Below are positions 34,485 through 42,757 of a stretch of DNA of 64,000 bases, piece after piece; position 1 is the stretch's first letter; each line of letters starts with the position of its first letter. The notes below the pieces were generated by a model. It was not told the origin of the DNA. It saw nothing but the letters and a program-made list of their open reading frames with translations, and searched no databases. The position numbers and the translations under genes were made by a program. The DNA comes from Candidatus Macondimonas diazotrophica (GTDB lineage Bacteria; Pseudomonadota; Gammaproteobacteria; UBA5335): assembly GCF_004684205.1 (NCBI RefSeq), contig NZ_SRIO01000005.1, positions 62,001 through 126,000 on the forward strand, in the 5' to 3' direction.

Positions 34485-35153
34485 TCAGGCGGCCACGCGG
34501 GTGAGTGCGCTGCACACCCGTGCCGAGTCGGACACCCAGCCGAAGATGCCGCCCTGGGCAGTGATCATGGCCAGCGCGACCCGGTGAAATTCAGGGAAGT
34601 AGGACCCCACGGCATCGCTCACCACCAGGCACTCGAAACCCCGGTCGTTCGCCTCGCGCACCGTGGTGTGTACGCACACCTCGGTCGTCACACCGGCAAC
34701 CAGGAGAGTACGGATGCCCGCGTTGGCAAGAATCAGGGCCAGATCGGTCTGGTAGAAGGCGCCCTTACCCGGCTTGTCGAGGACCGGTTCGCGCGGCGCA
34801 GGGGCCAGTTCGGGAACGATGCCGTGGCCCGGCTCGCCGCGGATCAGGATGCGACCCATGGGTCCGGGATCGCCGATGCGCTTGGGCCCACCGCCACGGG
34901 CCAGCTTGGAGGGCGGCGCGTCCGAGAGGTCCGGGCGGTGACCCTCGCGGGTGTGGATGATCAACAGGCCGGCCGCGCGTGCAGCCGCCAGCAGCGCTTG
35001 TCAGGGCCCGATTGCGCTTCGCAGCAGCGAGACATCGTTGCCCAACATCGCGCCGAACCCCCCGGGTTCAAGGAAATCGCGCTGCATGTCGATGATGATC
35101 AGCGCAGTCGAAGAGACCTCCAGACGAAGCGGTTCGGTATCCAGCAAGGACAT
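34485..35153 (-). pseudogene. Cysteine hydrolase (biuret/triuret/ureidoacrylate hydrolase type) interrupted by an in-frame TGA
   Basis: Isochorismatase-like amidohydrolase, a paralogue of the nearby biuH. Reading from ATG at 35153 gives [20 protein letters not shown] with catalytic Asp22, then codon 51 is TGA (35003-35001), then the same frame continues with [11 protein letters not shown], Lys127 (DKPGKGAF) and Cys160 (TTEVCVHTT) to a stop at 34485. All three catalytic residues are present, and the alignment with biuH has no length change around the TGA, so a single nonsense substitution explains it. The part after the stop cannot be active alone, since it lacks the Asp. GGAGGG precedes the ATG. 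The best guess of substrate is triuret or a similar ureide; readthrough or a sequencing error remain possible. Confidence 0.85.
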
Positions 35154-35183
35154 GGGGTTCGCCCTCCGGTTTATTCATACATC

Positions 35184-35200
35184 ATTGCATACAATGCAAT
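35184..35200. promoter_or_regulatory. Palindromic operator candidate ATTGCAT-ACA-ATGCAAT
   Basis: A perfect 7-base inverted repeat with a 3-base spacer lies 31 bases upstream of the interrupted hydrolase start. It shares TTGCAT and ATGCAA half-sites with the palindrome upstream of the tsx-like gene. Short palindromes of this kind are typical of GntR/FadR-family operators, and a GntR-family gene is part of the module. Confidence 0.55.
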
Positions 35201-35370
35201 CCGCATACCGATTCCGTCGCTTACGGACCGGCGGGGACGTCAACAGCCAACAAACTGAAAGGATTGGAAAAAATATGCCGTGACTTACTGGATGGCCGGA
35301 GTGGTTCAGTGCTGGCCGCGCACCGTCCTGGACCGTCGTTCGCAGGCTGCGCCATCGTGGCGCATCTGCC

Positions 35371-35736
35371 TTAAACAAAGCGCACGGGCCGTTCCCAGAT
35401 GGCCAGCACGACGCAGCCCCCGGCACTGCGCACGGCATGGCGTGAACCCGGCGGGTTGACCAGCAGAGTGCCGGCCGGATAGCAGCCGCGCTCATCTTCC
35501 TGTGCGCCCTCGAGAACCAGGATGTACTCGTAGCCGACGTGCTCATGGGCCGGGACGCGGGCACCGGCCGCATAGCGCAGCAAGGCCGCGCGCAAGCCGC
35601 TCGGAGTGGCTTCATGCAACGGCACCTGCTCGATGCCCTCGCGAAACGGCTGCCACGACCACGCCCCGGCATCGAAACCCGCGGCCAGCGACAGCAGCGG
35701 GAGCGCACGTCGTTGGAAATCCCCTCCGTCGCTCAA
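35371..35736 (-). CDS. Single-domain cupin protein, ChrR-like
   Basis: A 121-residue protein with one cupin barrel. Residues around 60-80 ([20 protein letters not shown]) match the cupin motif G-X5-HXH-X3-E-X6-G exactly, so a metal is likely bound; the second motif is PPGSRHAV. The resemblance is to the cupin half of ChrR-type anti-sigma factors, without their zinc N-terminal domain. No ATG is available near the N terminus; a TTG at 35736-35734 overlaps the biuH stop (TTGA) and keeps the whole domain, so I use it. It is cotranscribed with biuH. Its role in the ureide pathway is unknown; sensing or minor catalysis are possible. Confidence 0.75.
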   Translation of the reverse strand: MSDGGDFQRRALPLLSLAAGFDAGAWSWQPFREGIEQVPLHEATPSGLRAALLRYAAGARVPAHEHVGYEYILVLEGAQEDERGCYPAGTLLVNPPGSRHAVRSAGGCVVLAIWERPVRFV

Positions 35737-36416
35737 GCGATTGCCTCCATCAGCGCGCCGGACGTCGCCACGGCGCCGAACACGCCGCCCTGCATGGTCA
35801 CCATCTTGAGCGCTGCCAGATGGTTGCCGTGGTCGGTGGCGCCGCAGCAGTCGGCCAGAATGAGGCATTCGAAGCCGCGGTCATTGGCTTCGCGCATCGT
35901 CGTGTGCACACACACGTCGGTCGTGATGCCGGTCAGCACGAGATTGCGGATGCCGCGCGTGTGCAGCAGGAGGTCGAGGTCCGTGGCGCAGAAGCTGCCC
36001 TTGCCGGGCTTGTCGATGACGGGTTCGCCGGGCAGGGGTCTGAGTTCCGGAATAATCTCCCAGCCCGGCTCGCCGCGCACCAGAATCCGCCCGCAAGGGC
36101 CAGCATCGCCGATCCCCGCCCCAATGCGTTGCGAACGCCAGCGCTTGTTGGCCGGCAGGTCGGCCAGATCCGGCCGATGACCCTCGCGGGTGTGAATGAC
36201 GTGGTAGCCGCCGGTGCGAAAGGCGTTGAGCACCGAGCGGATGGGCTCGATCGGCGCGCGCGTCAGCGAGAGGTCGTAGCCCATGGTGTCGACATAGCCG
36301 CCCGGGCCGCAGAAGTCGGTCTGCATGTCGATGATGATCAGGGCCGTGTTGGCGGGCTTGAGATCGCCGTCGTAAGGCCAGGGGTAGGGATTGGCATCGA
36401 GGTGGATGGAATTCAC
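35733..36416 (-). CDS. biuH: Biuret hydrolase (isochorismatase-like cysteine hydrolase)
   Basis: Hydrolyses biuret to allophanate and ammonia. The 227-residue protein closely resembles the characterised Rhizobium BiuH as I recall it, including [40 protein letters not shown] and [20 protein letters not shown]. Asp30, Lys136 and Cys169 form the catalytic triad at a constant offset from the rhizobial Asp36, Lys142 and Cys175. The start is a GTG at 36416 with GGAGG 5 bases upstream; a longer frame adds non-homologous residues. It follows the allophanate hydrolase gene by 66 bases, which supplies the next step. RutB-type ureidoacrylate hydrolase is the main alternative, but no other rut genes are present. 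Confidence 0.88.
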   Translation of the reverse strand: MNSIHLDANPYPWPYDGDLKPANTALIIIDMQTDFCGPGGYVDTMGYDLSLTRAPIEPIRSVLNAFRTGGYHVIHTREGHRPDLADLPANKRWRSQRIGAGIGDAGPCGRILVRGEPGWEIIPELRPLPGEPVIDKPGKGSFCATDLDLLLHTRGIRNLVLTGITTDVCVHTTMREANDRGFECLILADCCGATDHGNHLAALKMVTMQGGVFGAVATSGALMEAIA

Positions 36417-36482
36417 GTTGACCTCCGGGAAAACGACAGGGATGGCGGCCCGAAACGCATGCAGCAAGGACCGTGCACGTGC

Positions 36483-38312
36483 TCAGCGCCCGGCGAGCCA
36501 CGCCCGCCAGCCGCCGTGGATCGTGATGTCGGTAGCGCCGGCGATCGAAGCGGGTTCGCACAGGAATCCCTTCACAGCGCGGCCGCCCTCGAGTGCGATG
36601 GTGCCGATGGCGAGCGGCGCCGGCACGCCGGCGAGAAAGGCACCGACCTCGGCAAGCGGCAGGCACCAGACTTCGAGCTCGATGGCGGCGCCGGTCGCAT
36701 CGCGCACCATGCCCGGGCGTGGCGGATCGAAGCCGGCCAGCGCGTACAGGCGATAGCCGGGCACGGTGCGGGTGCGTTCGAGGAAACGCGCACCGCGCTC
36801 GGTGAGTTCATGGTTCAGCGCCAGGCCCTGCATGTGGCCCCCGCAGACGGCGAGCTCGAGTGTCGCGGACTGGTTGTCCGCGGCATACGCGGGCATGTCG
36901 GCCAGCGCCAGGCCGGTGGCGCCGGTGGTGCTGTTGAGCGCCCGGTGCAGACGGTCCGCCAGTGCAAGCAATACCCCGTCGTGCCCGGCCGGTGCCTGAA
37001 CGGTCACGCCGAACGGCAGGCCGGACGGCAGGAAACCCGCCGGCACCGCCACGGCGCACAGATCCAGCAGATTCATGTGGTTGGTGTAGTGGCCGAGGCG
37101 GGTATTGAGCGCCACCGGGTCGGCCAGCACCGCCGCGCGCGCGTAGACGGCGGGAATGGTCGGCGTTAGTAAGCAGTCGATGTCGCCCCACAGCGGTTCG
37201 ACCATGCGGCGCAGCGCGCGCAGCTGATAGTCGGCGGCGAAGGCGTCGGCGGCCATGAAGCGATCGGCACCCAGGATGATGTCGCGCACCACCGGCAGCA
37301 CCGCGTCCGGCCGACGGTCCAGAAAATCGCCGATGGCGAGCCGGCGCTCCGTCAACCACGGCCCCTCGTAGAGCAGGCGCGCGGCTTTGCGAAATGGGGT
37401 GTAGTCGACCGGCACGGCCGTGCCGCCGAGCGCTTCGAACGCCGCGACGGTACGCGCGAAGGCCTCGGCACCGGCTGCATCACCGTCGAAGTCGAGCTGA
37501 TCGGATTGCGGCACGCCGAAGCGGAACACGGCACGGCTCGCCAGCACCCCCGGCCAGTCCGCGCGCGCGAACGGGTCCTCGGCATCGAAGCCGGCAATGA
37601 CATCCAGCACCGCCGCCGCGTCGGCGCAGGTCAGCGCGAATACCGACACGCAATCGAGCGAGCGACAGGCCGGCAGCACGCCACGGCTGCTGACGCGGCC
37701 GCGGCTCGGTTTGAGGCCGACGAGATTGCCGAGCGCGGCGGGCACTCGGCCCGAGCCCGCGGTGTCGGTGCCCAAAGAAAAGCTCACCAGGCCGTGCGCG
37801 AGAGCCAACGCTGAGCCGGAGCTCGACCCGCCGCAGATGTAGCGGGCATCGAAGGCATTGACCGGCGCACCGAAAGGGGTGCGCGTGCCGGACAGGCCGG
37901 TCGCAAACTGGTCCATATTGGTCTTGCCGACCAGCATCGCACCGGCCTCCAGCAGGCGCTGCACGGCGGGCGCTGTATGCGCCGGTACATAGGCGAAATC
38001 GGGACAGGCGGCGGTGGTCGGCAGGCCGGCGACGTCGAGGTTGTCCTTGACCGCGAAGGGCACGCCGTGCAATGCACCACGCGCCGCTGGCGGCAGGGCG
38101 TCGAGCGCGGCGGCGCGGTCGCGCAGGACTGCGTCCGGAACTTCGGTGATCCAGATGCCGTCCGCGGTGACCGCCCGGCGCCGCGCGATGAGCTGCCCGG
38201 CCACCGCCTGCGCTGTCGTGCCGTTCGCGAGCGACCGCTGCAGAGCCGAAAGATCCGGGAGCGGTTCATCGTCGTGATCCTCGGAAGGGGGCGTCCTCCT
38301 TACCAGATCCAT
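36483..38312 (-). CDS. atzF: Allophanate hydrolase, AtzF type
   Basis: Amidase-signature enzyme that hydrolyses allophanate, releasing ammonium and CO2. Of its 609 residues the first 430 or so are the amidase domain, with the Lys-Ser-Ser triad at Lys89 (FAVKDNLD), Ser163 (CGGSSSGSAL) and Ser187 (DTAGSGRVP), each two positions before those of the Pseudomonas ADP AtzF. The C-terminal 170 residues form the second domain of the family. No urea carboxylase gene is adjacent, so the allophanate probably comes from biuret. The ATG at 38312 lies inside the tsx-like gene, a 13-base overlap that indicates coupling. Confidence 0.92.
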   Translation of the reverse strand: MDLVRRTPPSEDHDDEPLPDLSALQRSLANGTTAQAVAGQLIARRRAVTADGIWITEVPDAVLRDRAAALDALPPAARGALHGVPFAVKDNLDVAGLPTTAACPDFAYVPAHTAPAVQRLLEAGAMLVGKTNMDQFATGLSGTRTPFGAPVNAFDARYICGGSSSGSALALAHGLVSFSLGTDTAGSGRVPAALGNLVGLKPSRGRVSSRGVLPACRSLDCVSVFALTCADAAAVLDVIAGFDAEDPFARADWPGVLASRAVFRFGVPQSDQLDFDGDAAGAEAFARTVAAFEALGGTAVPVDYTPFRKAARLLYEGPWLTERRLAIGDFLDRRPDAVLPVVRDIILGADRFMAADAFAADYQLRALRRMVEPLWGDIDCLLTPTIPAVYARAAVLADPVALNTRLGHYTNHMNLLDLCAVAVPAGFLPSGLPFGVTVQAPAGHDGVLLALADRLHRALNSTTGATGLALADMPAYAADNQSATLELAVCGGHMQGLALNHELTERGARFLERTRTVPGYRLYALAGFDPPRPGMVRDATGAAIELEVWCLPLAEVGAFLAGVPAPLAIGTIALEGGRAVKGFLCEPASIAGATDITIHGGWRAWLAGR

Positions 38313-39109
38313 TTCACCATCACCTGAGGCACATCTTCATCCATGCCGTCGATGCCGAACTTGTTGCGCCAGATCTGATACTCGACACCGACCTGCAATT
38401 TGTTCTCGCCCAGTTCCGTCAACGCACCGACATCGACCAACAGGCGCGGGGCGCTGATGATGTTGTCCTCCAGCGGGTCTTCGCCCCAGGCGTAGTCGAA
38501 GAAACCCTCGAAGACCATGGGGACCGGCCCGAGCTTGAACGGCGCACCCCATACGAGCGTGATCTGCTGGCCGGAATCAATGGCCGAGTCCTGGCTATCG
38601 CGGATGTACCAGTTGAACTGGAAGAACTGCAGGCCGGGAAGCTTGAGATCCACTGCCAGCCCATACAGCAGCGTCTGTTCCACCGGGGACTCGGGAATTT
38701 CGAGCGTGGCCGTGAAGAGGATGTCCTTCACGATGCCCGCCGACAGTTCATGCCCGGCGAAGATGTTGCCGAGCGACAGTCGCGGCGACAGTTCGGCGTA
38801 GTAGGCCGCGCTCGTCTCTGCGGTGGTCCCGAAACCGTCGCCTTTACCGAAGGGGTTGGTGATATCGACGAAAAAGAAGTTGTCGCCGTACTTCCAGGTA
38901 TTGAAGTGCTCGACCGTGATGATCCCGGCCTCATCGTCTTCGGAGAAGCCCCCCTCCGGGTCGAAGTCTGCGTACCGTGTGCCGTGGAGATACTGGATGT
39001 TGGTCGTGGCGAAAGTCGCCGAGCCGGCGTAGGCAGCACCGGTGAAGATCGTCAGAACACCGACGCCGCTGAGCGCGGTGATGGCGGGATAGCGACAGGC
39101 TGCATGCAT
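38300..39109 (-). CDS. Tsx-like outer-membrane channel protein
   Basis: A 269-residue beta-barrel precursor. The signal peptide ends at AYA (residues 26-28). The mature part starts with alternating strands and contains FNTWKYGDNFFFVDITNPFG, typical of the Tsx-like nucleoside-channel family, and ends in Trp (VMVKWIW), the usual C-terminal aromatic signal for barrel assembly. The ATG at 39109 is chosen for its signal peptide and for AGGGG upstream. As first gene of the unit before atzF, and overlapping it, the channel probably admits the ureide substrate through the outer membrane. Substrate specificity is inferred only from context. Confidence 0.83.
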   Translation of the reverse strand: MHAACRYPAITALSGVGVLTIFTGAAYAGSATFATTNIQYLHGTRYADFDPEGGFSEDDEAGIITVEHFNTWKYGDNFFFVDITNPFGKGDGFGTTAETSAAYYAELSPRLSLGNIFAGHELSAGIVKDILFTATLEIPESPVEQTLLYGLAVDLKLPGLQFFQFNWYIRDSQDSAIDSGQQITLVWGAPFKLGPVPMVFEGFFDYAWGEDPLEDNIISAPRLLVDVGALTELGENKLQVGVEYQIWRNKFGIDGMDEDVPQVMVKWIW

Positions 39110-39156
39110 GATCCAGTCCCCTGAGTAGAGTGGGCCACCCCCTTTGGTATCCCACG

Positions 39157-39166
39157 TTGCATGCAA
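39157..39166. promoter_or_regulatory. Palindromic operator candidate TTGCATGCAA
   Basis: A perfect 10-base palindrome lies 48 bases upstream of the tsx-like gene and about 205 bases before the divergent GntR gene. It shares its half-sites with the palindrome at 35184-35200 in front of the other unit of the module. A GntR-family operator is the likely meaning. Confidence 0.5.
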
Positions 39167-39370
39167 TAACGAGCACAAAGTATGCCGCACACCGAAATGC
39201 GCCATGATTCGCCGCATTCCGCTCGAATTGCCGGCGACCGGTCGGGCAGGCCCGTCATCCTGCCCCAACTTCGCGCAAATGGTGATCCGCGATAGTGCGG
39301 GCAGGTCTGCACAAACGCGCGTGATATGCCATGATGAATGCCAAGTCGTATACCGGGATTTCAGCCCCCC

Positions 39371-40060
39371 ATGCCGAATCGTCCGTCAGCCCATGCCGTC
39401 TACAGCGAGCTCAAGGATCGCATCCTCGGATTTACGCTGTATCCGGGGACACGCGTCACCGAAACGGAGCTGGCGGAGGATTTCGGGGTGAGCCGAACGC
39501 CGATCCGGGAAGCGCTGCAGCGTCTGGCAGCAGAAGGATTCGTCACGATCAGGCCGAAGCAGGGCTGTTTCGTGCGGGAACTCGACATCGAGGAAATCGA
39601 TCAGCTTTATCAGGTCCGCATTGCGCTCGAGTCGCTGGCCCTCGAGTTGGCCCAGGCGCACATGCCTCGATCAGCGCTGGAGTCTCTCGCCCGTGACTGG
39701 GACCCGGGCCAGTCGGACAAGGCACCGGTCTCGGTCGATGCGATGGCTCAGCGCGACGAAAGCTTTCACATTACGCTGGCCCAAGGCTCTGGAAACCGTG
39801 TGCTGGCCGGCTTGCTCCAGGATGTGAATGCCCGCATCCACATCATCCGCCGACTGGATTTCACGGACCGGGAGCGGATCGATGTGACCTACACGGAACA
39901 TCACCGCATCGCCGAGCTGCTTCTGGCTCGCAATCTGAGTGCCGCGCGCGAGCTGATGAGCGAACACATCCGTTACAGCCAGGAATTCGCACGGACGCTG
40001 ACGCTGCGCCGGCTCGCCGATCTGCGCCGGGCCGCTCCCGGTTCGTCGGGAAACGGCTAG
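39371..40060 (+). CDS. GntR-family transcriptional regulator, FCD (FadR) subfamily
   Basis: A 229-residue DNA-binding protein. Residues about 8-72 form the winged helix (GTRVTETELAEDFGVSRTPI, REALQRLAAEGFVTIRPKQG) and the rest an all-helical FCD ligand-binding domain with the metal-ligand-like His and Asp positions in DESFHITLAQGSGNRVL and YTEHHRIAELLLARN. The ATG at 39371 is used because winged-helix similarity begins soon after; an ATG at 39338 is possible. It is divergent from the tsx-atzF-biuH unit and is the natural regulator of the ureide module. The effector is unknown; a pathway intermediate is likely. Confidence 0.9.
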   Translation: MPNRPSAHAVYSELKDRILGFTLYPGTRVTETELAEDFGVSRTPIREALQRLAAEGFVTIRPKQGCFVRELDIEEIDQLYQVRIALESLALELAQAHMPRSALESLARDWDPGQSDKAPVSVDAMAQRDESFHITLAQGSGNRVLAGLLQDVNARIHIIRRLDFTDRERIDVTYTEHHRIAELLLARNLSAARELMSEHIRYSQEFARTLTLRRLADLRRAAPGSSGNG

Positions 40061-40080
40061 CGCCCGCCACGTCTGACCGA

Positions 40081-42540
40081 TCATCCGGGCTTGCCGTGCA
40101 AAGCAACCCGGTTGAGCCGCAATGCGTTGGTGATGACGGAGACGGAAGAGAGGCTCATCGCCGCGGCTGCGAGCATGGGCGAGAGCAACAAGCCGAAAAA
40201 CGGGTACAACAGGCCAGCCGCGATGGGAACCCCCAGGCTGTTGTAAACGAAGGCGAAAAATAAGTTCTGGCGAATGTTGCGCAGCGTCGCCTGAGATAGC
40301 CGCCGGGCCCGGACGATCCCGGTCAGATCGCCCTTCACCAGCGTGACCCCGGCGCTTTCCATGGCCACATCCGTGCCGGTACCCATGGCAATGCCCACAT
40401 GGGCCTGCGCCAGAGCGGGAGCGTCGTTGATGCCATCGCCGGCCATGGCCACCTTGCGGCCTTGAGACTGCAGCTCGCGCACCTTGGCGGCTTTCTCATC
40501 GGGCATGACGCCGGCAATCACCTCGTCGATGCCGAGCGGTTCGGCCACGGCGCGGGCCGTGGCTTCGTTGTCCCCCGTCATCATGACGATTCGCAGTCCT
40601 TCGCGGTGCAAGGCCGACAGGGCTTCAGCGGTGGTTTCCTTCACCGGATCGGCCACCCCCACCAAACCGGCGCAGCGTCCGTCCACCGCCACCCACATGA
40701 CGGTCTGTCCGGCACTCCGCAAGGATTCGGCGCGGACGCGATGGGCCGAGAAATCCACCGCCAGCGTTTCCATCAACGCGGCGTTGCCGAGCGCCACCTC
40801 ACGCCCGTCAATCCGGCCGCGGACTCCCTGGCCGGTCACCGACTCGAAGTGTTCCGCCTTCCCGGGCCGAACCCCGCGCGCCTCGGCGCCCCGCACAATG
40901 GCCGCCGCCAGGGGATGCTCGCTGCCCTGTTCCAGGCCGGCGGCAAGGCGAAGCAGTTCCGGTTCGTCCACATCGCCGGTCGCCTCGACCGTCACCAGTT
41001 CGGGATGGCCCTCGGTCAAGGTGCCGGTCTTGTCCACCACCAGCGTATCGATCTCGCGCAGCACCTCGATGGCCTCGGCGTTCTTGAACAGCACCCCGGT
41101 TCCGGCACCACGGCCGGTGGCCACCATGATGGAAATCGGCGTCGCCAGACCCAACGCGCACGGACAGGCGATGATCAGCACCGCCACGGCGTTGATCAAG
41201 GCGTGGGCCAGTCGGGGTTCCGGGCCCCAGAGGCCCCAGATCACGAATGTGGCGACCGCAACGGCCACCACGGTCGGCACGAAGTACGCCGCCACGGTGT
41301 CGGCCAGTTTCTGGATCGGTGCACGGCTGCGCTGGGCATCGGCCACCATCTGCACGATCTGGGAAAGCAGGGTATCCGCGCCCACCCGCTCGGCCGCCAT
41401 CACCAGCGCGCCGGTCCCGTTCACGGTGGCGCCAATCACGGCATCGCCCGCCGCTTTTTCCACCGGGATGGGCTCGCCGGTGATCATCGATTCATCCACC
41501 GCGCTTTGCCCTTCCAGCACCTGACCGTCCACCGGAATCTTCTCGCCCGGCCGGACCCGCAGGCGATCCCCGGGTTGAATCTGATCCAGCGGCACGTCCT
41601 GCTCAGTGCCATCGGATCCGATGCGCCGCGCAGTCTTGGGGGCCAGCCCCAGCAGGGCCCGGATGGCCGCCCCGGTTCGGCTGCGCGCCCGCAGTTCCAA
41701 CACCTGACCGATGATCACCAATGTGGTAATCACCGCAGCGGCTTCGAAGTAGACTGCCACACGCCCGCCGTGGTCCCGAAACGCGGCCGGGAAGAGATCC
41801 GGAAACAGCGTCGCCACCACACTGTAGCCATAGGCCACGCCGACCCCCAGCGCAATCAGGGTGAACATGTTCAGGCTGCGATTGACCAGGGAGCGATAGG
41901 CCCGGGTGAAGAAAAACGAGCCGGCCCAGGCCACCACCGGCGTGGTCAGCGCCAGCTCGAACCCGTCCCAGAAGCCGGGTGAACCCAGCCGTGCGAGCAG
42001 CGCAGCGAACCCGGGGACCATCTCGCCCATGGCGACGATGAACACCGGCACCGAAAGCACCACGCTCACCCAGAACCGGCGCATCATGTCGCGCAGTTCG
42101 GGATTATCGTCATCCGCTAACGTCACGGTACGGGGCTCCAGCGCCATTCCGCAGATGGGACAATCACCCGGTTCGTCCCGAACGATCTCCGGGTGCATGG
42201 GACAGGTCCACTGTGTCGCCGTAGCGGGCGCGGCCGGCGTTTCTCGCTCCAGGGCCATCCCGCATTTGGGGCATGATCCCGGTTGGTCCGTCTTCACATC
42301 CGGGCACATGGGGCAGACGTAGGAACCCGGCGCGGCTTGCCTGGCCGATTCGGCCGTGCGGTCGAGATAGCGCGCCGGCTCGGCCGCGAATTTGTCCGCA
42401 CAGCGCGTTGAGCAGAAAACATAGCGTCGACCTTCATGATGACGCTCCGGGGCGTGCTCCGGGTCGCGGACGGTCATACCGCAAACCGGATCACGCGCCA
42501 TACCACTGGCGTCATTGGCGTGATGATGCTCATGGGCCAT
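40081..42540 (-). CDS. Copper-translocating P1B-type ATPase with YHS and two heavy-metal-binding domains
   Basis: Exports copper or silver from the cytoplasm. The 819-residue protein starts with a His-rich stretch and a YHS domain (DPVCGMTV at 17-24; FCSTRC at 42-47), then two small heavy-metal-binding domains (VCPMCP...CPKCGMAL at 75-97 and TCPMHP...CPICGMAL at 113-134) in place of the common HMA domains. The membrane CPC motif ([11 protein letters not shown]), phosphorylation site DKTGTLTEG and TGEP loop are all seen. The ATG at 42540 is chosen because the long upstream frame crosses the intergenic region. It is divergent from the multicopper oxidase operon. Confidence 0.93.
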   Translation of the reverse strand: MAHEHHHANDASGMARDPVCGMTVRDPEHAPERHHEGRRYVFCSTRCADKFAAEPARYLDRTAESARQAAPGSYVCPMCPDVKTDQPGSCPKCGMALERETPAAPATATQWTCPMHPEIVRDEPGDCPICGMALEPRTVTLADDDNPELRDMMRRFWVSVVLSVPVFIVAMGEMVPGFAALLARLGSPGFWDGFELALTTPVVAWAGSFFFTRAYRSLVNRSLNMFTLIALGVGVAYGYSVVATLFPDLFPAAFRDHGGRVAVYFEAAAVITTLVIIGQVLELRARSRTGAAIRALLGLAPKTARRIGSDGTEQDVPLDQIQPGDRLRVRPGEKIPVDGQVLEGQSAVDESMITGEPIPVEKAAGDAVIGATVNGTGALVMAAERVGADTLLSQIVQMVADAQRSRAPIQKLADTVAAYFVPTVVAVAVATFVIWGLWGPEPRLAHALINAVAVLIIACPCALGLATPISIMVATGRGAGTGVLFKNAEAIEVLREIDTLVVDKTGTLTEGHPELVTVEATGDVDEPELLRLAAGLEQGSEHPLAAAIVRGAEARGVRPGKAEHFESVTGQGVRGRIDGREVALGNAALMETLAVDFSAHRVRAESLRSAGQTVMWVAVDGRCAGLVGVADPVKETTAEALSALHREGLRIVMMTGDNEATARAVAEPLGIDEVIAGVMPDEKAAKVRELQSQGRKVAMAGDGINDAPALAQAHVGIAMGTGTDVAMESAGVTLVKGDLTGIVRARRLSQATLRNIRQNLFFAFVYNSLGVPIAAGLLYPFFGLLLSPMLAAAAMSLSSVSVITNALRLNRVALHGKPG

Positions 42541-42757
42541 GTTGCAACCTCCCCGCGCATGGTGGCGCGATCGGTGACTGTCCAGTCCCACTCTACCGAA
42601 CCCGCCCCCTGCAATGCCAAACCTCACCGGCAGCCCAATGACCCCATTTCGCCGAGCTCTAGTGGCAAACTGCCGATGACCCGGGACACCCTTTGAGCTG
42701 TGCCTTGCGCGCTGCTTTAGGCTATCGTCCGATTGGCATCGTGAACGGAGTAGGCAC

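Noticed and set aside
35001-35003. Selenocysteine or programmed readthrough at the TGA of the second cysteine hydrolase
   Set aside because: The family has no selenoprotein members that I know of, the codon aligns with a non-catalytic position, and no typical selenocysteine hairpin was seen after it. A nonsense mutation or sequencing error is simpler.
35502-37169. 555-codon plus-strand open frame
   Set aside because: It is antisense to the cupin, biuH and atzF genes, all of which have intact motifs and start signals.
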